10,352 nucleotides of DNA from an uncultured Bacilli bacterium (lineage in GTDB: Bacteria; Bacillota_I; Bacilli_A; RF39; UBA660): the NCBI GenBank assembly GCA_947628325.1, contig CANQZL010000035.1:1-10352 (forward strand). Direction: 5' to 3'. Position 1 is the first letter of the stretch, and each line of letters begins with the position of its first letter. The position numbers and the translations under genes are program-made. Of the stretch, positions 1 to 6,218 are shown piece by piece. The notes under the pieces were generated by a model, which did not search any database, was not told the origin of the DNA, and was given only the letters and a program-made list of their open reading frames with translations.

Positions 1-672
1 AGTGGAACATGTACAACAATAAGTTATGTATATTATGGTAGTTCATCATCATTATATTATATAAATATAACGGATGGGAAATCAGTAGAGAATGCTTTAG
101 AAGAAATGTTAACAGCTGAAGATGTTAACCAAACAGATTCAACAATAAAAGCATTTATAGATGAATGGTATGCAGAAAATATAGATGGGCAACCATTTGA
201 AGATTACATAGAAGATGCAATTTATTGTAATGATAGAAGTATAAGCGAGTTGAATGGTTGGAATCCAAATGGAGGAAAGATATCAAGTTATTTATACTTT
301 GGAGCTTATAATAGAACAAGCAGAGCAAATGCAAGGCTTACATGTGAAAATGAAACAGACAAATTTAGTGTTTCAAATCCAAAAGCTCGATTAACGTATC
401 CAGTTGGTCTATTATCTAAAGATGAAGCCCAGCTAGTTTGTGGCTCTAGTAGCACGCACTTCCTTAATACGGGCCAGTCTTGGTGGCATGGTTCGCCTTC
501 CCACTTCACCGACGGCGTTGCGGGCGGGTTTGGCGTCGGTTCGTCGGGCAACTTGAGCTACGGCAACGTCGTCAGTGCTCTCGGGGTGCGTCCTGCAGTT
601 TCACTTCGACCTGGCACAGAGTATTCTGATGGGGATGGAAGTGCTGATAAGCCATACTATGTTTGGAAATAA
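1..672 (+). CDS. DGR target protein with C-terminal variable region (5' end outside window)
   Basis: The reading frame is open from base 1 to a TAA at 670-672 (223 visible residues), so the start lies upstream; the ATG at 106 is internal. The protein is the substrate of the retroelement: its last ~65 residues contain the variable region (residues 159-199). The pattern there is WW-x-GSP-x2-F, then GVRP and VSLRPGTE. This is the C-type-lectin/formylglycine-generating-enzyme-like C-terminus common in Bacillota DGR targets; the fold is known from the family, and its assignment here is from motif shape only. Residues before it (LTYPVGLLSKDEA) fit the same family. The likely role is display of a hypervariable ligand-binding surface, probably outside the cell, but the N-terminus with any signal or anchor is missing. 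Base composition jumps inside the VR: 77 of 120 bases at 481-600 are G or C, in an AT-rich gene. Confidence 0.85.
   Translation, partial: SGTCTTISYVYYGSSSSLYYINITDGKSVENALEEMLTAEDVNQTDSTIKAFIDEWYAENIDGQPFEDYIEDAIYCNDRSISELNGWNPNGGKISSYLYFGAYNRTSRANARLTCENETDKFSVSNPKARLTYPVGLLSKDEAQLVCGSSSTHFLNTGQSWWHGSPSHFTDGVAGGFGVGSSGNLSYGNVVSALGVRPAVSLRPGTEYSDGDGSADKPYYVWK
473..597 (+). repeat. DGR variable region (VR)
   Basis: Aligns without gaps to the TR at 908-1032 (offset 435). Of 40 template adenines, 29 are replaced here and 11 kept. At the 85 non-adenine positions only 13 differ, and 11 of those fall in 519-555. In codons, 16 of 17 template asparagines are changed, to S, H, T, D, G, V, Y or L. The last 15 bases (583-597) are identical to the TR. 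Concentration of change at adenines is the recognised result of error-prone copying of TR RNA by a DGR reverse transcriptase. Confidence 0.93.
583..597 (+). other. Candidate initiation-of-mutagenic-homing (IMH) site
   Basis: GGGGTGCGTCCTGCA is shared exactly by the 3' end of the VR and the TR (1018-1032), and the two sequences diverge just after it (VR GTTTCA, TR TTTTCC). In characterised DGRs a GC-rich sequence at this place sets the 3' boundary of the replaced segment and directs information flow from TR to VR. The assignment rests on position and composition. Confidence 0.6.
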
Positions 673-674
673 AG

Positions 675-692
675 CCAACTTGAATAAGTTGG
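675..692. repeat. Hairpin just after the target stop codon
   Basis: CCAACTT (675-681) and AAGTTGG (686-692) pair perfectly around a four-base GAAT loop, two bases after the TAA. No T-run follows, so it is not a standard terminator. A short-stem, four-base-loop hairpin downstream of the VR stimulates retrohoming in the Bordetella phage DGR; this is a candidate equivalent, though it sits about 78 bases past the VR, which is further than in that system. Confidence 0.45.
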
Positions 693-753
693 AAAGAAAA
701 TGGTGGGTATGGTTTAAAAAAAACTTAACCACCGCTGATAAGAGGGGGATTGT

Positions 754-787
754 GAGTTCATCACTCAATAGTTTGAGTGATGAACTC
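754..787. repeat. Perfect 15-bp inverted repeat with 4-base loop
   Basis: GAGTTCATCACTCAA (754-768) and TTGAGTGATGAACTC (773-787) are exact reverse complements around TAGT. It is the strongest hairpin between the VR and TR and could extrude as a cruciform in DNA or fold in RNA. No T-run follows. Its last three bases (CTC, 785-787) are also the first three of the next repeat, so the two full stems cannot form at once on one strand. Confidence 0.7.
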
Positions 788-815
788 GGGGTATAGATTT
801 ATTTTATACCCCGAG
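785..815. repeat. 11-bp inverted repeat with 9-base loop
   Basis: CTCGGGGTATA (785-795) and TATACCCCGAG (805-815) are exact reverse complements separated by GATTTATTT. It overlaps the right arm of the 754-787 repeat by three bases. It is more GC-rich than its surroundings and lies about 90 bases before the TR. No T-run follows. Confidence 0.65.
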
Positions 816-907
816 ACCAAATAATTTGGATAAAACTTAGGTTTTATCTAGGATTATGCCGATAAAAGACGCGGGCATTGTGCTCTTGTTTAGTGTACGA
901 GTTTTTA

Positions 908-1032
908 GCCAGAATTGGTGGCTTGGCTCGCCTAACAACTTCAACAACAACAACGCTAACGGGTTCAACGCAAACTCTGATGGCAGTTATAACAACAACA
1001 ACGTCAACAATGCTAACGGGGTGCGTCCTGCA
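908..1032 (+). repeat. DGR template repeat (TR)
   Basis: Adenine-rich invariant template for the VR at 473-597. Read in the VR frame it has 17 asparagine codons among 41, of which 15 are AAC; adenine substitution in AAC reaches many residues and never makes a stop. It is expected to act as a non-coding RNA template, not as a protein, even though the frame is open from 856 to 1062. It lies between the target gene and avd, on the same strand as the RT. Confidence 0.92.
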
Positions 1033-1295
1033 TTTTCCAAAAATTTGTGGCTAAATTTATAACAAATGAAACTTGCTATGGTGAAATTTAGCCTTTATTG
1101 TGAAACAGGCATAGTTCTATGAACGTAAGTTCTAAATATAAGCAGTAGTGTAAACTATATCAGTCATACTCATTTTAACCTTCAGCTGGTATAGTCGCTT
1201 ACTATTGTAATCCGTGTAGTAAAAGCTATGTTAATTCTTTTTACTTTCTATACCTTCGGTTAACATAGCTCGTTACTATACAAAGGAGTGATTAA
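1033..1295 (+). ncRNA. Probable DGR RNA 3' spacer (TR to avd)
   Basis: There is no ORF of note, but four stems lie in order. GGCTAAATTT 1049-1058 pairs with 1084-1093. GAAC/GTTC pairs at 1121-1132. ACTATATCAG 1154-1163 pairs with 1186-1195 (one G-U). A long composite stem joins 1224-1234 with 1260-1270 (11 bp, perfect) and extends as 1215-1222 with 1273-1280 (one G-U). The last stem ends one base before the avd ribosome-binding site. In the Bordetella phage DGR the RNA just 3' of TR is required for Avd-RT binding and for cDNA priming; by position this is the equivalent. RNA boundaries are not determinable by eye. Confidence 0.55.
1215..1280 (+). repeat. Long hairpin abutting the avd ribosome-binding site
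   Basis: An inner perfect 11-bp stem (AGCTATGTTAA 1224-1234 with TTAACATAGCT 1260-1270) encloses a 25-base pyrimidine-rich loop. It is extended outward by 8 pairs (1215-1222 with 1273-1280) across a small internal asymmetry. The AAAGGAG of avd starts two bases later. It may be part of the DGR RNA or may affect avd translation. Confidence 0.6.
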
Positions 1296-1664
1296 ATGCA
1301 TCCTGATAAAGAATTTACTTTGTATACTAAGGTTCTTAAATATGATAAATATTTAAGAAAATATGTTACTAATGGAATACCTAATGTCCATAGAGATCTT
1401 AGGATACGCTTATTAGATGAATCTTATAATGTAGCTAAATATTTGTATCAAGCAGAATATACTAAAGGAAATATAAGACTTAAAAATATTACTGATATGT
1501 TAGTTTCTTTATCAATGATGGATTTCTTAACTGATGAAATAATGGAGGTATGTAAAGAGAATAAAAAGCATATTGAAACTTCTATAGGAATGCTTACAGA
1601 GATAAAAAATATGACCTATAGGTGGCGAAAAAATCCTGAACCAAATGAAAAAGATGATAGTTGA
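1296..1664 (+). CDS. avd: Avd-like DGR accessory protein
   Basis: A 122-residue, strongly basic, helix-rich protein. Accessory variability determinant (Avd) proteins are small four-helix-bundle proteins that form a pentamer, bind the DGR reverse transcriptase and the TR-containing RNA, and are required for mutagenic cDNA synthesis. Evidence here: size, helical amphipathic pattern over residues ~20-110, many Lys/Arg, and position between TR and RT. The ATG is preceded by AAAGGAG (1282-1288) with good spacing. The stop overlaps the start of the RT gene by 20 bases, so the two are probably translationally coupled. Relation to four-helix-bundle proteins of the 23S rRNA intervening-sequence type is expected for the family. 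The acidic tail after the basic RWRKN segment is unremarkable. Confidence 0.82.
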   Translation: MHPDKEFTLYTKVLKYDKYLRKYVTNGIPNVHRDLRIRLLDESYNVAKYLYQAEYTKGNIRLKNITDMLVSLSMMDFLTDEIMEVCKENKKHIETSIGMLTEIKNMTYRWRKNPEPNEKDDS

Positions 1665-3129
1665 TAATATTTATGATAAAGAGATTACTTTTAATAATTT
1701 ATATGATACTTGGAATATTGTTAGAAAAACATGTAAGAATAAAAAAGCTTTATTAAAGTTTGCTCTTAATCGAAATTCTAATTTATATAATATTTATTTA
1801 TCTTTAAAGAATAAAACTTATGAACCATTACCTTATCGTTTATTTTTGATTTTTGAACCAAAGGCAAGACTTGTTATGAGTCAAAGTGTTAGTGATAAGA
1901 TTGTTAATCATTTTGTTGCTAATCATTATTTGTTGCCTTATTTAGAAAAGTATTTAATTGATAGTAATGTAGCAACTAGAAAGAATAAAGGTAGTAAGTA
2001 TGCTAGTGATTTATTAGAAAAGTATATTAATAAAATAAGATTTACTGAAGGTAGAAAGGAGATATTTTGTCTTAATATTGATATAAGTAAATACTTTTAT
2101 AGTATTGATCATCAAATATTAATTAATCAAGTAGAAGAAAAGATTAAGGATAAAGATGTTATTAATTTAATTAAGAAAATTGTTAGTGAAACAAATAAAA
2201 ATTATATTAATAAGTTAATTGATATATTTAATGGTAAATACTGTAAAGGTATTCCTTATTATAAAAGAAATGTTGGATTAAGTATTGGAGCTATGACTAG
2301 TCAGTTCTTAGCAATATTTTATTTAAATAGTTTAGATCATTTTATAAAAGAAGATCTTAGATGTAAATATTATATAAGGTATATGGATGACTTAATAGTT
2401 TTAAGTACTGATAAGGAATATTTAAAGAATGTTTGGAATTCTGTTAAAGAAAAAATTGAATTATTAAATTTAAAGATGAATTCTAAAAGTAATATTACAA
2501 GATTAAGTATTGGGATTTCTTTTTTAGGATATAAGTATCGAATAGTAAATGATAAGTTAAAGATATCTTATCGGAAGAAGACTTTTAAAAAGATTAGAAA
2601 GAAGTTAGATAAGTTAAGAGATGAAGGAGTTAAATATTATAGGACATATAGTAGTTATTATGGATATTTAATTAAAGTAAAATATTTTGAAAGGAATTTT
2701 AAGATGAAAGCAGTAGATAAGTATGAATATTATAAGAATAAAAGACCTAGTCATATTATATTTATAAAAGAGGGAAGCTTTTATAAAACTTTTGCTGATG
2801 ATGCTGTGATTATATGGGATTTATTTGGTTATAAATGGAATAATAATTCTATTGCTTTTGGGGTGTCTCCTTATTCAAAAGTATTAAGTAAGTTGAATCA
2901 TTTAGGTATTAGTTATGGAGTTATTGGGGATGATGAGATTTATATAGATAATGATGAGGAGGTTTATGATTCTTATAAAAGGATAGCTCTTACTAATTAT
3001 GGGAGATTTAAGAAGAAGGAAAGTTTACATAGTTTGATAGATGAGTTAATGGAAATTAATATTGGTTATTATGATGATATACATAGTTTTTTGATGCAAC
3101 TGAAAGGGGAGGTTGTTGATGAAGCTTAA
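1645..3129 (+). CDS. DGR reverse transcriptase with C-terminal MutS-I-like extension
   Basis: A 494-residue RNA-directed DNA polymerase that copies TR RNA into adenine-mutated cDNA. Motif A is NIDISKYFYSID with catalytic D146. The motif IGAMTSQ (214-220) has the (I/L/V)GxxxSQ form that marks DGR RTs, where most other RTs have QGxxxSP. YMDD is at 246-249. The RT core plus thumb seems to end near residue 350. Canonical DGR RTs are shorter (roughly 300-400 residues), and the extra part here (~370-425) reads like MutS domain I: IIFIKEGSFYKTFADDA, then a PYSKVLSKL-like segment aligned with MutS PYHAVENYLAKL. Start is the ATG at 1645 or the in-frame ATG at 1654; neither has a clear Shine-Dalgarno site, consistent with coupling to avd. 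The gene's 3' end overlaps the next gene and contains that gene's ribosome-binding site. Confidence 0.93.
   Translation: MKKMIVDNIYDKEITFNNLYDTWNIVRKTCKNKKALLKFALNRNSNLYNIYLSLKNKTYEPLPYRLFLIFEPKARLVMSQSVSDKIVNHFVANHYLLPYLEKYLIDSNVATRKNKGSKYASDLLEKYINKIRFTEGRKEIFCLNIDISKYFYSIDHQILINQVEEKIKDKDVINLIKKIVSETNKNYINKLIDIFNGKYCKGIPYYKRNVGLSIGAMTSQFLAIFYLNSLDHFIKEDLRCKYYIRYMDDLIVLSTDKEYLKNVWNSVKEKIELLNLKMNSKSNITRLSIGISFLGYKYRIVNDKLKISYRKKTFKKIRKKLDKLRDEGVKYYRTYSSYYGYLIKVKYFERNFKMKAVDKYEYYKNKRPSHIIFIKEGSFYKTFADDAVIIWDLFGYKWNNNSIAFGVSPYSKVLSKLNHLGISYGVIGDDEIYIDNDEEVYDSYKRIALTNYGRFKKKESLHSLIDELMEINIGYYDDIHSFLMQLKGEVVDEA
3106..3112 (+). promoter_or_regulatory. Ribosome-binding site deciding the start of the surface protein gene
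   Basis: GGGGAGG lies inside the 3' end of the RT gene, six bases before the ATG at 3119. The in-frame TTG codons at 3113 and 3116 are too close to it to be used, so 3119 is the preferred start. Confidence 0.75.
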
Positions 3130-5113
3130 GAAAAAAGGATTGATTGTTGGGATTTTAGTTAGTTTGTTTTTAGTGGCTGCGGTGTCTTTAACATTATCAG
3201 CTATATTAGAAAATGATGTTGAAGTAAATCCCTCAAGTTCTTTGACATATTATTTAAATGTTTCTTATGATGGCGTTGATCGGTATGGGGTTAGTTCTTC
3301 TCCTGAAGCAACAGCTGAAGTTAAGAGTGGAGTTATTTATGTAACTGATAAAATTCCAAATGGTTTGATTTTTGACGGATTTGAAAAGTCAGAGGATGGA
3401 AGTATAGGAGCAGTTAATAGTAATGGTGCATCTTGTACTGGTAAAGTTGTTGATGATTCGGTTAGTGAGAGTATTAATGATTATCATGGACTTCATTATG
3501 ATGAAGATACAAGAACTGTTTCTTTTAAAGTTACTAATTTACAAGCAGGTTGTTATTTAACTGTAGGTATTAAAACGATTACACCAACTATTGATGATCC
3601 TACTACTGTAGAAACAGAAAAGCGAAGGGATTTTTATAATTTTGCAACAGCTAAAGAAGGCTCTTTAAGTGTTAATTCTAATGTTGTTCATGTGTTTATG
3701 GGAAGTAGTTCTAATTTACACAAAGTAAGATATCAGTATACTGGGGTAGTTCCTCCTAATGCACCTGATGTTCCAATAGAAATGGAATATGCAATGGGAA
3801 GTAATGTTGGAGTTGCTCCTGATGTTATAGTTGATGGCTATGAATTTAGTGGTTGGAGTTCAGTTGAAGTTATTCCTTTAGGGGGATCATTTACAATGCC
3901 AGATAGTGATGTATTGTTTACTGGTTCATTTAAGGAAAGTGAGATTGAACCTCATAATGTAAGTTATCGAATAGATGGTGATATACCACCAGGGTATGTT
4001 ACTCCTAAGAGTAAAAGTTATTATGAAGGCAATAGTGTTACTGTTGATAAATTAAAACTTGGTGATGTCTTTAATGGTTATCGTTTCTTAGGATGGGATT
4101 TATCTTCATTAGATGTTGATGATAATAATACGTTTGAGATGCCAGATCATGATGTAGAAATTGTTGGAAAATTTGAATTAATTAAATATACAGTAAGGTA
4201 TGAATTTTATAATACGGTGTTACCACCTAATTATGAAGATTATTTACCAGAACCTAAACAATATGCACCAGGTGATACTGTCAAATTGGAAGATGTATTA
4301 GGTCATCCTGCAGGTTATGAATTTTTAGGATGGTATAAGTCAGAAACATTTGAAATGCCAGAAGAAGATGTAGTCATTTATGGCGAATGGAAAGAAGTTA
4401 ATGGTTATTTTGAACCTTCTATTAGTAAGGAAATAATTGATAAAAAAGATTATTACCATCCAGGTGATACTGTAAATTATAAGATTACAGTAACAAATAA
4501 TGCTTCTTTTACTATTAAAGATGTAGTAGTAAGAGAAGATAATAAAAATGCTTATTTCATATCAGGGAGCAATTATGAAGTAAGAACAAAACGGTTAGTT
4601 ATTATACCTACCTTGCAAGCTAATGCTTCTATTACAATATATGCAAGATATGATGTAACAGAAGAGGATACGGATACTGCTATAAACGTTGTTAGAATTG
4701 TAAGTGCTACGGCAGATAATAATTATGAATTAAATACAGATGTTGAGTACGTCGCAACAGCTCAGTTTGATGTTCAATCTAAATTGACCATTTGTAAAGT
4801 TGTAAATGGGGAATATGATGATAATTCTTTTCAATTTAAAATTGTTTCACAAGAAGGTTATGATTCTTGGTTAACAATGAGTAAGAATGAATGCAAATCT
4901 ATTTATTTAGATCCAGGCAAGTACAATGTTACAGAAATAATACCACAAGAGTATAGTCTTTTGAATGTTACTGGAGATATTACTTCTAATGGTGGAGAAT
5001 TGTTAATTACTAAAGCCAAAACTTACTCCATTACTTTTGAAAATAAATTTATAAAGAAAGATTTTTTTCATTCTTTTGGTTCAGTAATTAATAAGATAAC
5101 CGGAAGTGAGTGA
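3119..5113 (+). CDS. Multidomain surface protein (InlB/SHIRT-like repeats, DUF11-like domain)
   Basis: A 664-residue exported protein. A Lys-rich start and one hydrophobic segment (residues ~7-29) form a signal peptide or anchor. Residues ~35-200 look like an adhesin-type beta domain. Three repeats of about 75 residues follow, starting near 201, 279 and 357; each has a V-x-Y-x-F/I start, a GY-x-F-x-GW core and an F-x-MP-x-x-DV end, the InlB B-repeat/SHIRT pattern of stalk-like surface proteins. A DUF11-like domain (431 to ~545, with YHPGDTVNYKITVTNN) comes next, then a transthyretin/Cna-B-like domain (550 to ~645, with ICKVVNGEY and DPGKYNVTE). No LPXTG or C-terminal membrane segment is seen, so it is secreted or N-terminally tethered. 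It overlaps the RT gene by 11 bases and starts the fibre operon. Domain calls are from motif reading. Confidence 0.82.
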   Translation: MKLKKKGLIVGILVSLFLVAAVSLTLSAILENDVEVNPSSSLTYYLNVSYDGVDRYGVSSSPEATAEVKSGVIYVTDKIPNGLIFDGFEKSEDGSIGAVNSNGASCTGKVVDDSVSESINDYHGLHYDEDTRTVSFKVTNLQAGCYLTVGIKTITPTIDDPTTVETEKRRDFYNFATAKEGSLSVNSNVVHVFMGSSSNLHKVRYQYTGVVPPNAPDVPIEMEYAMGSNVGVAPDVIVDGYEFSGWSSVEVIPLGGSFTMPDSDVLFTGSFKESEIEPHNVSYRIDGDIPPGYVTPKSKSYYEGNSVTVDKLKLGDVFNGYRFLGWDLSSLDVDDNNTFEMPDHDVEIVGKFELIKYTVRYEFYNTVLPPNYEDYLPEPKQYAPGDTVKLEDVLGHPAGYEFLGWYKSETFEMPEEDVVIYGEWKEVNGYFEPSISKEIIDKKDYYHPGDTVNYKITVTNNASFTIKDVVVREDNKNAYFISGSNYEVRTKRLVIIPTLQANASITIYARYDVTEEDTDTAINVVRIVSATADNNYELNTDVEYVATAQFDVQSKLTICKVVNGEYDDNSFQFKIVSQEGYDSWLTMSKNECKSIYLDPGKYNVTEIIPQEYSLLNVTGDITSNGGELLITKAKTYSITFENKFIKKDFFHSFGSVINKITGSE

Positions 5114-5118
5114 TATGT

Positions 5119-5718
5119 ATGAAAAAAAGAATAAAAATTAAGTCATTGGTTTTCTTAGGCTTATTGTTATCTTTATGTATTATTTCTAATTCTTTTGCTG
5201 TATTTGTAAGTGGAGAATCTTTTGTGAATAAGTTTAAAACAATGACATATAACGTTGTTTTAGAGGAAGAATTTTATAATAGATTTGGAACTAAGAAAGT
5301 TGTGATTGCTAATAGAGATGAAGATAGTGCTCCAGTCGTATTAAGAGTTAATTATAATGAAATTTGGTCTAAGGATTGTAGTGATAGTGTAAGATGTACT
5401 TTAAGTAATAGTATTAATGGTATACCGGTTGTTACAAAAGAATGGTCTGAAACTTTTAATGAAGATTTTGTTTTAGGTGATGATGGTTGGTACTATTATA
5501 GGAAGTTATTAAAGTATAATGATGAAGTTTTAATTTTAAATAGTATAACTTTAAATGATTCACTAATAAGAGATACTTTGTTTTATAACGATTATAAAAC
5601 ATATGACTATGAATTAACTTTTAATTACGAATCTATCTTAGCATCTGTAGATGCCGTTAAGGATATATGGGGGTTAGATGTTAGTATTGATGGAGATAAT
5701 GTTGTATGGGATTTTTAA
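5119..5718 (+). CDS. BsaA-like SipW-dependent matrix protein (first copy)
   Basis: A 199-residue secreted protein. The N-terminus is basic then hydrophobic (residues ~7-28). It continues into SFAVFVSGESFVNKFKT, the hydrophobic-segment, aromatic and FxNKFKT layout of SipW-processed TasA/CalY/BsaA proteins. Later blocks (VVLRVNYNEIW, GDDGWYYYRKLL, YELTFNYESI, VKDIWGLDVSI) match what I know of BsaA-type biofilm matrix proteins. Expected role: beta-rich subunit of an extracellular fibre or surface layer, released by the adjacent SipW. I chose the ATG at 5119; a GTG at 5110 is in frame but sits only four bases after the GGAA. The gene starts six bases after the upstream stop, and its last bases overlap sipW. 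It is paralogous to the gene at 6202 (shared NKFKT and WYYY blocks). Confidence 0.82.
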   Translation: MKKRIKIKSLVFLGLLLSLCIISNSFAVFVSGESFVNKFKTMTYNVVLEEEFYNRFGTKKVVIANRDEDSAPVVLRVNYNEIWSKDCSDSVRCTLSNSINGIPVVTKEWSETFNEDFVLGDDGWYYYRKLLKYNDEVLILNSITLNDSLIRDTLFYNDYKTYDYELTFNYESILASVDAVKDIWGLDVSIDGDNVVWDF

Positions 5719-6218
5719 AGAAAGTAATTAGTATATTGTCTTATATATCTTATTTATTAATTGGTTTTTATGTAGTAGTAGAAATTCCTATATTATTTGG
5801 ATATCATCCGTTAATAATGTTATCTGGATCAATGAGTCCTACTTATAAAGTAGGAAGTGTAGTTTATTATCATCAAGTCGATAAGGAAGAAATTAAGGAA
5901 GGTGATGTCATAACTTTCGTAAGAAATAATAATTATGTGACACACCGAGTTGTTGAAGTTGGTGATGATGGATTAAGAACTCAAGGAGATGCAAATAAAG
6001 TAGCTGATGACTTTGTTGTTAAGTATGAAGATGTAGAAGGTAAGGTTGCCAAATATCCTTTACTTTTTATAGGCTATTACATTGATTTTGTTAATAAGCA
6101 TTTGTATCTTTTAGGGGTTATAGTATTAATTTTGTTATCAGAATTTCTACTAAGTAATGTGGAAGTTTTTGATATAAATATGAAGAAAGGAGTAGAAAAA
6201 AATGGAAAAAAAGAGTAA
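5706..6218 (+). CDS. sipW: Signal peptidase I, SipW/ER type
   Basis: A 170-residue membrane serine protease. An N-terminal membrane segment (residues ~7-31) precedes SGSMSPT, with nucleophile S42. The general base is H80 in NYVTHRVVEV, in place of the lysine of ordinary bacterial type I peptidases, which defines the ER-type/SipW (S26B) class. TQGDAN (93-98) is the conserved box E. A second hydrophobic segment spans ~131-152. SipW enzymes cleave TasA- and BsaA-like precursors specifically, and the gene sits between two such precursors, so these are the likely substrates. The start overlaps the upstream stop by 13 bases and the 3' end overlaps the next start by 17, indicating tight operonic coupling. 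Confidence 0.93.
   Translation: MGFLKKVISILSYISYLLIGFYVVVEIPILFGYHPLIMLSGSMSPTYKVGSVVYYHQVDKEEIKEGDVITFVRNNNYVTHRVVEVGDDGLRTQGDANKVADDFVVKYEDVEGKVAKYPLLFIGYYIDFVNKHLYLLGVIVLILLSEFLLSNVEVFDINMKKGVEKNGKKE

Larger units (their letters stand above)
673..907. other. Structured spacer between target gene and TR
   Basis: No convincing gene lies here. The stretch holds a series of inverted repeats: 675-692 (7 bp), 754-787 (15 bp), 785-815 (11 bp) and 829-848 (8 bp, GATAAAAC/GTTTTATC around TTAG). None is followed by a T-run. A weak promoter-like pair, TTGGAT at 826-831 and TAGGAT at 849-854 with 17-base spacing, could start the TR transcript, but each box matches consensus poorly and overlaps the 829-848 repeat, so I do not call it separately. 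Confidence 0.5.

Noticed and set aside
306..551. Minus-strand open frame opposite the target gene
   Set aside because: Shadow of the target protein; the plus frame carries the conserved domain and the VR.
575..796. Plus-strand open frame over the end of the target gene
   Set aside because: Out of frame with the target protein, starts inside the VR, and runs through the hairpin array; no family resemblance.
754..815. Hairpins as terminators of the target gene
   Set aside because: No T-run follows either stem, so intrinsic termination is not supported; kept as DGR-associated inverted repeats.
860..907. TR 5' flank as a decayed copy of the target gene upstream of the VR
   Set aside because: A faint peptide likeness (IKDAGIVLL against SKDEAQLV) is too short and the DNA does not align with the 435-base offset before about 907.
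856..1062. 68-codon open frame through the TR, Asn-rich
   Set aside because: It is the template repeat read as protein. The lack of stops follows from AAC-rich template design, there is no ribosome-binding site, and the flanks do not look coding.
3113..3115. TTG as start of the large surface protein
   Set aside because: It abuts the GGGGAGG with no spacing; the in-frame ATG at 3119 has proper six-base spacing and begins a typical MKLKKK signal peptide.
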